Below are positions 57,380-64,000 of a stretch of DNA of 64,000 bases, in pieces. The translations under genes and the position numbers were made by a program. Source of the stretch: Dyella solisilvae (GTDB taxonomy: Bacteria > Pseudomonadota > Gammaproteobacteria > Xanthomonadales > Rhodanobacteraceae); assembly GCF_003351225.1 (NCBI RefSeq), contig NZ_QQSY01000002.1:856108-920107 (forward strand), given 5' to 3'. The notes below the pieces were generated by a model. That model was not told where the DNA came from, did no database searches, and saw nothing but the letters and a program-made list of their open reading frames with translations. Every line of letters begins with the position of its first letter. Position 1 is the first letter of the stretch.

Positions 57380-57748
57380 GATGATTCCGAAGTGACGGGG
57401 TCACGCAACGATGTCTGCTCGGGGTAGAAGGCAAACGTGCGAGTTGTCCGGCATGGCGCAAACCTCAAGGCGAATGGTCGTCACGCTGGCGGGGCCGATG
57501 GTTCGAACGACTGACCTTCGCTGATGCGACCGCCACGCACGCACCCCTGAGCTGGTGTCCACGCCCCCTCCGATGCAACCTCTGGTGATATCCCCCAAGG
57601 CGGGTCGCTGCACAGCCGCGTCGCCCGATCCGCTGACGCAGTGTGTCGTTGGGTGATGCAAGGCCGCAAGTCCGTTTCGGGGTCGGCCCTCAGCCGGACT
57701 GCCTGCGGCGCCTGCGTTCGTGGGGTGCGCGGTCAACCGAGGCGCCGC
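57380..57748. other. Intergenic stretch, no gene
   Basis: About 370 bp between two minus-strand genes. The minus-strand frame 57401-57736 has no motif or plausible start. It may hold the promoter of the GNAT gene. Confidence 0.45.
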
Positions 57749-58840
57749 TCAGGGCTGCTCGCTGCCGAACCATTTGTCGTAGATGCGCACGTACGTGCCG
57801 TCCTTGCGCATGGACAGCAGCGCGCTGTCGACCTGCCGACGCAGTGGGCTATCGACGGGGAAGGCGAAGGCGGCATCCTGCCGATCCACTTCGGCGCCAA
57901 CGATCTTCACCTTGCCCTTCCAGTCGTGGGTGGCGTAGTAGCGCAGAACCGGTGTAGCGAAGAACACGGCGTCGACTTGCCGATCCATCAGCGCCCGGTA
58001 CACCTCGTCCGGGTTGTCGAATTCGTGCACGCGTGCGCCAAGCTCCCGCAGATAGCCGACGGGAATGGTTCCGTGGCCGGTGGCGACGCGCTTGCCGGGA
58101 AGGTCTTCCGGCCCGTTGATGTCGCCATTGAGCTGCTGCACGGTCATGTTGCTCGTCAGGGTCGCCGTATAGAAGGCGACGTAGACCACGCCGGTGAACA
58201 TCAGCAGGAAGGTCACCAGCCGCGCAAGCCACTGGCGCGGCGCCTGGTCGGCCTGGGTGACCAGGGTGGTTGCGGCCCAGAACAGGCTCTGCAGGATGCC
58301 CGGGAAATAGCGCTTGCTCGGGATGATACCGTCCTCGCGCCCGCGCTCGACGAACCACACGATGTGCGCCGGTATCAGCACCAGTACGACGCCTGCGAGC
58401 AGCCAGACGAGCGAGGTGCGAGACCAGAGGAGGTCGACCAGGTCCGACAGCGGATTGACGTTCGGTGTCTGCCCGAGATCGCGCACCATGACTTGCTGCC
58501 CCGCCTCGAGCACGGGGTAGGAGAAGTCGAACTCCTGGTCGCGTTCCCAGGTGACGAACTGGGGCATCGTCACGTCGGCCTGCCCGGTGCGGAGCGAGGC
58601 CGATAAGGCATCGACGCCACTGACCACCCGGTACTCGGTCTTCACCTTGAGCCGTCGTGCAATCTCGTCCCATAGATCCACGTAGAAGCCGCCCATGCTC
58701 TGACCGTGCTGCGTGACGATGGGGGGAAGCACGATCACGGCGACGCGGACGACCTTTGGCTCATTGGCGGCCATCGCCGAGGCGCACAGCGTCATCGTAA
58801 GAAGGAGAACCAGCACGCACCGTCTCGTGAGCGCAAGCAT
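57749..58840 (-). CDS. Ionotropic-glutamate-receptor-like channel with periplasmic binding domain
   Basis: A 363-residue protein: signal (MLALTRRCVLVLLLTMTLCASAMA); first half of a type II solute-binding domain (~28-125, with ERDQEFDFSYPVL, R100 at the usual carboxylate site); M1 helix ~143-165; re-entrant pore region ~181-200; M2 helix ~206-230 (GVVYVAFYTATLTSNMT, like the SYTANLAAF gate); then the second binding half (~245-355). The pore motif is TTLVTQADQAP where GluR0-type channels have TVGYGD. Start ATG 58840; ATG 58855 is possible. Confidence 0.85.
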   Translation of the reverse strand: MLALTRRCVLVLLLTMTLCASAMAANEPKVVRVAVIVLPPIVTQHGQSMGGFYVDLWDEIARRLKVKTEYRVVSGVDALSASLRTGQADVTMPQFVTWERDQEFDFSYPVLEAGQQVMVRDLGQTPNVNPLSDLVDLLWSRTSLVWLLAGVVLVLIPAHIVWFVERGREDGIIPSKRYFPGILQSLFWAATTLVTQADQAPRQWLARLVTFLLMFTGVVYVAFYTATLTSNMTVQQLNGDINGPEDLPGKRVATGHGTIPVGYLRELGARVHEFDNPDEVYRALMDRQVDAVFFATPVLRYYATHDWKGKVKIVGAEVDRQDAAFAFPVDSPLRRQVDSALLSMRKDGTYVRIYDKWFGSEQP

Positions 58841-58953
58841 CAGCCTATCTCCCATCCTGAGCGCCGCCGCTCCGACCAGCATCCTCGCCTGGTGGGCATG
58901 ACATTGGCGCGCGAACAGCCTATGACACGTGGGGCAACGCCACCAGCGAAGCG

Positions 58954-59877
58954 TCAGGGATCGAACCAGCGGTACTGCACCGCCAGTGAAATCCCCTTGT
59001 AGTTGCCGCCGATGCGCGTGACCAGTCCGTTGGAAACCGCCAGCTTGGTCGACCAGCCGTGGGCGAACGGCGCCGACAAGGTAAGGCCGTAGCGCATGTT
59101 CGATTGCCCGTTGTTGCTGCCCACGCCGTTGACGCTGGTGGCGCCCCCCTTGGCGTAGCCGATGGCTGCGGCCAGCCACAGACCCGGCTTGAAGCTGTAT
59201 CCGCCATTGAGTGAAACCGTCGCCAACGGGTCCTGGCTGCGCGTGTTGCCGCCGTAGTAGTTGTTGTTGTCGGTGAAGAACCACGCGCCCAATGAGGCCT
59301 CGAAAAACCAGTTGCCCCAGGGTTGGGACACACCGATCTCCGGCTTGAACGCCCATCGATTGGTGCCGACGTTGACCAGCAGGGATGGGTCGTATTTTCC
59401 TGTCGGCGCCGACACGGTGAGGCTCATGCCGACCGAGGTGGTTTGTTCCCGCTGCGCGAATTCGGCGGGCGTCATGGCAGGGTTGCCGACGAGGTTGTAG
59501 GCAAAGCGCAGACGGATATCGCCCATCCCGGCGCGATGGATCGAGGTGGGCGCGTCAATCACGTCGCCGCTGAGGTCGGCGCTCATGCCCGGGATGGCGA
59601 CGCCGATCGACGCGGTGCGGCCCGCCAGCGCAAAGGTATGCACGTAACCGAGCGCGTACGTGTTGATGCTGGCCTGTACGTTGCTGACCGGCAGCGACGG
59701 GTCGGTCAGCACGTCGCCCGTCAGATACGTATAGGTGGCGCCAATGAAATTGGTGCCGATGGGGGAGGGCGAATAGGTGCGCGGCTCCAGGTCCTGCGCA
59801 GACGCGCTCGCCACGTGGAGCAAGAGCCCCACCATGCCTGCCTGCAGCAAAACCCGAAACATTCGAAAGAACATCAT
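58954..59877 (-). CDS. MetA-pathway phenol-degradation-type outer-membrane protein
   Basis: A 307-residue exported beta-barrel protein. Signal (MFRVLLQAGMVGLLLHVASASA) then the family opener YSPSPIGTNFIGATYTYLTG, regularly alternating strands (VSAPTGKYDPSLLVNVGTNRW; PEIGVSQPWGNWFFEASLG) and the ending LAVQYRWFDP. This fits the Phenol_MetA_deg (PF13557) group of outer-membrane proteins. Substrate unknown; ATG 59877 is used. Confidence 0.85.
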   Translation of the reverse strand: MMFFRMFRVLLQAGMVGLLLHVASASAQDLEPRTYSPSPIGTNFIGATYTYLTGDVLTDPSLPVSNVQASINTYALGYVHTFALAGRTASIGVAIPGMSADLSGDVIDAPTSIHRAGMGDIRLRFAYNLVGNPAMTPAEFAQREQTTSVGMSLTVSAPTGKYDPSLLVNVGTNRWAFKPEIGVSQPWGNWFFEASLGAWFFTDNNNYYGGNTRSQDPLATVSLNGGYSFKPGLWLAAAIGYAKGGATSVNGVGSNNGQSNMRYGLTLSAPFAHGWSTKLAVSNGLVTRIGGNYKGISLAVQYRWFDP

Positions 59878-60606
59878 CGTGGCTTCGAACCGTCGTCATG
59901 CGCCGAAAGGGGTGATGCGAAGGTAATTCGTCAGACCTTGGTCGCCATTGACCGAAGCCGATGGAGGCTCGGTGCAAAGGCGCTTTCCCGATGGCTGATT
60001 GCTGTCTGGCAGGTAGGTGAGTGGACCTCGCGTGTTGGTGGAGTAACGCGCCCGAGGCCGCCTGCGTTCGACGCGCCGATCACCTTCCCTGGCGCGACAC
60101 GACGACCTTGGGCAAGCCCATGCGATTTGCTTGGTTGGCTTGCTCGTGATGCCCTTTCGGGCAGGCGGTCACGAGCCTGCGATCACTCTAGTGGAGAAAG
60201 CCGAGCGCAGCCAATCGGTAGACATTGATTTCGCGCATTCACTTTTTCGTGACAATTACGCGAGCTGCCCCGGTTCGCACGCAATGGCGCCAGAGTCCCG
60301 GCCCGTGAGCGCCCTCTTCACACGCATCGGCGTGCACACGCACGGTCAGGGGCCCCGACCGTTGTCCCAGCGTCGTCTGGGACTCCGCGCCAGTGCCCGG
60401 CGGACGCGGGCGTGATCCCCCGCCATCCGGCAGTCATGGTGACCGACCAGCATGCGCTTTGATGATCGTGGCGCCCGCCCACCGACTAACGGCACATTCG
60501 CGGCCGCCGGTTTGCGTGCATAAAGGCGGCTGAGGTGGCCCGCGTTGTCGCGCCTCTTGTCTGCAGGCGCGACAGGGGTGCGCCCAGCTGAAGGGTCAGG
60601 AAGCCC
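59878..60606. other. Intergenic region upstream of the RND gene
   Basis: About 730 bp without a supported gene. A short hairpin (GTCCCAG/CTGGGAC, 60364-60383) is present. No membrane-fusion adaptor gene is found where one would usually lie. Confidence 0.5.
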
Positions 60607-63600
60607 GTGAACCTGTTTGCGCCATTGATACGCCGCCCGATCGGCACTTCCCTGCTGGCGCTGGGCCTTGCCCTGGCTGGCCTGTGGGCGTATGTGCTGC
60701 TCGGCGTGGCGGCGCTGCCCACCCTCGAATTTCCCGGCATGGTGGTGTACGTGGAGGTGCCGGGCGCCAACGCGCAGACCATGGCGGCCACCGTGGCCGC
60801 GCCGCTGGAGCGGCACCTGGGGCGCATCCCCGGCATCAAGGAGATGCATTCGGAGAGCAACGACGGCTCCACGTCGGTGCGCATGCTGTTCAATTTCGGC
60901 AACAGCACCGACAAGCTGGCGCGCGACGTGCAGGCGGCCATCAACGCCAGCATGGCCGACCTGCCGACCAACATGCCGGTACCGCCGCGCTACTACAAGT
61001 TCAACACCGCCAACATCCCGGTGCTGCTGCTGTCGCTGACCTCGCACACACTCCCGCCGGACAAGCTGTTCGACCTGGCCGACACCCTGATCAACCCGGC
61101 GATCTCGCAGATTCCCGGCGTGGCGCAGGTGCGCGTGATCGGCGGACGCCCGCGTGCCGTGCGGGTGGAGCTCAACACCGTCGCGCTGGCCGCCAAGGGC
61201 CTGACCGCCAACGACGTGGCCAACACCCTGCGCGCCGCCAACGTCACCTCGCCGCAGGGCACCCTGAGCGACGGCGCCACGCAGATGACGGTGACGGCGA
61301 CCGACGCGCTGCACACCCCGGATGAATTCGGCCACCTGCTGGTGGCGGTGAAGAACGGGGCGCCGGTGCGCCTGTCGGACGTGGCCCGGGTCACCAGCGG
61401 TCAGCAGGACGAGTACCAGGCGGCCTGGTTCAACGACCATCGCGCCGTCGCCATCCGCATCAGCAAGCGCCCCGAGGCCAATGCCGTGGCCACCGCCGAC
61501 GCGGTGCGCGCGAAGCTGCCGCAGATGCGCGCGTGGTTGCCGGCGGACATCCAGATCACGCCGATCTTCGACCTTACCCAGACCACCAAATCGGCGCTCC
61601 GCGAGGTGGAGATCGCGCTGATGCTCAGCGTGCTGATGGTGGCGGCGGTGATGCTGGTCTTCCTGCGCCGGATCGGCCCCACGCTGATCGCCATGATCAG
61701 CGTGCCGTTGTCGCTGGCGGGCGCGTTCGTGGTGATGTGGTCGCTGGGTTACACGCTCAACACGCTGTCGCTGGTGGCGCTGGTGCTGTGCATCGGCTTC
61801 GTGGTGGACGACGCCATCGTGGTGATCGAGAACATCGTGCGCCACATGGAGCACGGCGCGCCGCCGCTGGAAGCGGCGCTGGTGGGCGTGAAGGAGATTG
61901 GCTTCACCGTGGTGTCGATCACCTTGTCGCTGATCGCGGTGTTCGCGCCGCTGCTGTTCGGCAACAACCAGTTCACCATGCTGCTGCGCGAGTTCTCGGT
62001 GACGCTGACCGCGGCGGTGGTGATCTCGGCGATCATCTCGCTGTCGGTGACACCGGCGCTATGCGGCCGCCTGCTCACCCTGGAGACCGCCGGTGGGCGC
62101 GAGCCGAGCCGCTTCGAGCAGGCGCTGCAGCGATTCGACCGCAGCCTGCACCGCCTGTATGAGCGCGCGCTGGACTGGTCCATGCGCCACCGCCGGCTGA
62201 TGCGCTGGCAGCCGCTGATCCTGCTGACCCTCACCTTTGCGCTGGCGACCGTGGTGGTGAAGCTGTTCGGCTTCAATTTCATGCCGCAGGAAGACATCGG
62301 CATGATCCAGGGCGACGTGCACGCCGACGCCAACATCTCACCGACCTTGATGGCCGAGCGGGCCAAGCACGCCGCCGCCATCATGCTGGCCGACCCTGCG
62401 GTGCGCGATGTCACCACCTTCCTCGGCAGCGACCGCGCGGGTGGCAACGTCGGTAACCAGGCCACCATGTTCGTCGACCTCAAGCCCAAGGGCGGCGACC
62501 CGGGCGAGCGGCCTGACAAGATGAAGGACATCATCGCGCGCCTGAACAAGGCGTACGCGAAAGTGCCCGAGCTGCGCGTGTCGCTCAACTCCATCGGCTT
62601 CTTCAACGACGACGACAACAGCGACCGCGGCAGCCAGAACTTCGAGCTGATCAGCAGCAACAGCGCCGACCTGCAGCCATGGGCGCTGGAGGTGACGCGC
62701 CTGATGCGCCAGCACAAGGAGTTCCACGACGTCAGCAGCGACTACGACGACGTCGACAAGCAGCAGATGCTCACCGTGGACCGCGCCGCCGCCAGCCGCC
62801 TGCAGCTCAACATGGGCCTGATCGACACCGCGCTGTACAACGCGTTCGGGCAGCGCCAGGTGTCGATCATCTATTCGGACATCACCCAGTACTGGGTGGT
62901 GCTGACCTCGTCCGAAGAACGCACGCTGAGCCCGGGCGCACTGCTCAACACGTATGTGCGCAGCGACACCGGCAGCATGGTGCCGCTGTCCGCGGTGGCG
63001 CACATCTCGCCCAGCGTCACCCCCTCGTTCGTCATCCACACCAACCAGCTCGAGGCGGCGAAGATCTACTACAACATCGACCCGGACTTCCCGCAGGACA
63101 AGGCGACGGCGCTGATCAATCAGATCGTGTCGGACGCACGGCTGCCGGCCGGCATCCAGATCGGCTATTCGGGCAAGGCGCAGAACCTGGAGGAGACCCG
63201 CTCCAACGCAAACGTGCTGATGATCGGCTCGATCCTGGCCATGTACATCGTGCTGGGCATCCTCTACGAGAGCCTCGGCCACCCGCTGACCATCCTTTCG
63301 ACCTTGCCTGCCGCCGGCGCCGGCGCCTTCCTGGCCATGCTGGCCACCGCCACCCCGATGTCGCTGATGGCCATCATCGCGATCCTGATGCTGATCGGCA
63401 TCGTGAAGAAGAACGCCATCCTGATGGTCGATTTCGCCCTGGTCGCCCAGCGCGAGCACGGCCTGTCGCCGCCCGACGCCATCCGCGAGGCCGCGCTGGT
63501 GCGCTTCCGCCCGATCACCATGACCACCTTGGTGGCCATGGGCGCCGCGCTGCCACTGGCCGTCGGCTTCGGCATCGGCTCGGAGATGCGCCAGCCGCTG

Positions 63601-63762
63601 GGCGTCGCCATCGTGGGCGGCCTGCTGGTCTCACAGCTCCTGACACTGCTGAGCACCCCGGCGATCTACCTGTGGAACTACGACCGCAAGCTGCGCGAGG
63701 AGGCGCGCCGGGCGAAGAGGGCAGCGAAGAGGGCGCTGAAGGCGCAGACGGCGGCGGGGTGA
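60607..63762 (+). CDS. RND efflux pump inner-membrane permease
   Basis: A 1051-residue HAE1/multidrug-type RND transporter with twelve helices and two large periplasmic loops. It opens NLFAPLIRRPIGTSLLALGL and PTLEFPGMVVYVEVPGANAQ. The proton-relay aspartates are in helix 4 (CIGFVVDDAIVVIENI), and FNFMPQEDIGMIQGDV starts the second half. Start is GTG 60607 after CAGGAAG. No adaptor or outer-membrane channel gene is adjacent in this window, so its partner must lie elsewhere. Confidence 0.95.
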   Translation: MNLFAPLIRRPIGTSLLALGLALAGLWAYVLLGVAALPTLEFPGMVVYVEVPGANAQTMAATVAAPLERHLGRIPGIKEMHSESNDGSTSVRMLFNFGNSTDKLARDVQAAINASMADLPTNMPVPPRYYKFNTANIPVLLLSLTSHTLPPDKLFDLADTLINPAISQIPGVAQVRVIGGRPRAVRVELNTVALAAKGLTANDVANTLRAANVTSPQGTLSDGATQMTVTATDALHTPDEFGHLLVAVKNGAPVRLSDVARVTSGQQDEYQAAWFNDHRAVAIRISKRPEANAVATADAVRAKLPQMRAWLPADIQITPIFDLTQTTKSALREVEIALMLSVLMVAAVMLVFLRRIGPTLIAMISVPLSLAGAFVVMWSLGYTLNTLSLVALVLCIGFVVDDAIVVIENIVRHMEHGAPPLEAALVGVKEIGFTVVSITLSLIAVFAPLLFGNNQFTMLLREFSVTLTAAVVISAIISLSVTPALCGRLLTLETAGGREPSRFEQALQRFDRSLHRLYERALDWSMRHRRLMRWQPLILLTLTFALATVVVKLFGFNFMPQEDIGMIQGDVHADANISPTLMAERAKHAAAIMLADPAVRDVTTFLGSDRAGGNVGNQATMFVDLKPKGGDPGERPDKMKDIIARLNKAYAKVPELRVSLNSIGFFNDDDNSDRGSQNFELISSNSADLQPWALEVTRLMRQHKEFHDVSSDYDDVDKQQMLTVDRAAASRLQLNMGLIDTALYNAFGQRQVSIIYSDITQYWVVLTSSEERTLSPGALLNTYVRSDTGSMVPLSAVAHISPSVTPSFVIHTNQLEAAKIYYNIDPDFPQDKATALINQIVSDARLPAGIQIGYSGKAQNLEETRSNANVLMIGSILAMYIVLGILYESLGHPLTILSTLPAAGAGAFLAMLATATPMSLMAIIAILMLIGIVKKNAILMVDFALVAQREHGLSPPDAIREAALVRFRPITMTTLVAMGAALPLAVGFGIGSEMRQPLGVAIVGGLLVSQLLTLLSTPAIYLWNYDRKLREEARRAKRAAKRALKAQTAAG

Positions 63763-63833
63763 GACCTATCCCCAGACGGGAGAGGGTCAAGCGCGGGACA
63801 GGGGCGTCACCTGCTTTAAGTCCTCAGCGCCGC

Positions 63834-64000
63834 GGCGCGTTGCGGGGTAGCCGCTATCTCTGGGGTACCACGTCACCGAACCGACTGGCCGCAGTCGCCC
63901 AGGTTTGTATCCTCCATATCGCTACGAGCCCTTCAGGCCATTTTCTTTGGGTTACTTTTCTTTTGGGCCAGCAAAAGAAAAGTGACTCGAGCGCCGGCAG
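63834..64000 (-). repeat. Dispersed intergenic repeat, right copy, cut by the window
   Basis: Inverted copy of 1794-1968; 63933-64000 matches 1794-1861 exactly. It contains the same perfect 12-bp hairpin (63954-63983) and probably continues past the window edge. It begins 71 bp after the RND stop. Confidence 0.85.

Noticed and set aside
60346..63459. Minus-strand frames over the RND gene (60346-61854, 62338-63459)
   Set aside because: Antisense to a full-length, motif-complete transporter.

Overview
High-GC, gene-dense proteobacterial DNA. The gene set and repeats point to a gammaproteobacterium of the Xanthomonadales, most plausibly Rhodanobacteraceae (Dyella, Luteibacter or Frateuria type). 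This is inferred from protein families, GC and repeat style; no rRNA, tRNA or CRISPR was seen that could place it further.

Layout. 1-5.5 kb: the start of an exported S10 peptidase (truncated by the window edge), an intergenic repeat block, an EamA transporter, a GlxA-type regulator divergent from a rhodanese/GNAT pair, and a DUF1272 protein. 5.6-9.2 kb: a membrane diguanylate cyclase and an MFS transporter. 9.3-14.2 kb: the cytochrome bo3 quinol oxidase operon cyoABCD followed by a SURF1 gene; cyoE is not adjacent. 14.2-17 kb: a DUF2501 protein, a small lipoprotein and a secreted S53 peptidase. 17.3-23.3 kb: the Entner-Doudoroff cluster zwf-pgl-edd-eda, divergent from a GntR/UTRA regulator with operator-like palindromes between them.

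23.5-33.3 kb is a mixed region of small metabolic and stress genes: an S33 hydrolase, a ClpP-fold periplasmic protein lacking the usual serine, a GDCCVxC protein, VOC, thioesterase, YciI, an AraC/SDR divergent pair and an AhpD-like protein. A second VOC gene is broken by one in-frame amber codon. 33.4-36.9 kb holds a two-domain retropepsin/TPR protein and an exported hydrolase. 37.4-43.5 kb is rich in ion-transport-like proteins (Kup, DUF4239, bestrophin). 43.7-48.1 kb carries a LysR/lipocalin divergent pair and three exported proteins of unknown role. 48.1-54.6 kb is gene-poor around a YadA-type trimeric adhesin and a divergent Crp/Fnr regulator. 54.6-63.8 kb has DoxX, a membrane-anchored GH1 glycosidase, a GNAT, a glutamate-receptor-like channel with an unusual filter, a MetA-type outer-membrane protein and an RND pump without its adaptor.

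The same intergenic repeat, with a perfect 12-bp hairpin, lies near both ends of the window in opposite orientation, about 62 kb apart. Most long reading frames antisense to real genes are GC-driven shadows and were left out. Start codons were chosen from Shine-Dalgarno sequences, signal peptides and family N-termini; several are GTG or TTG.
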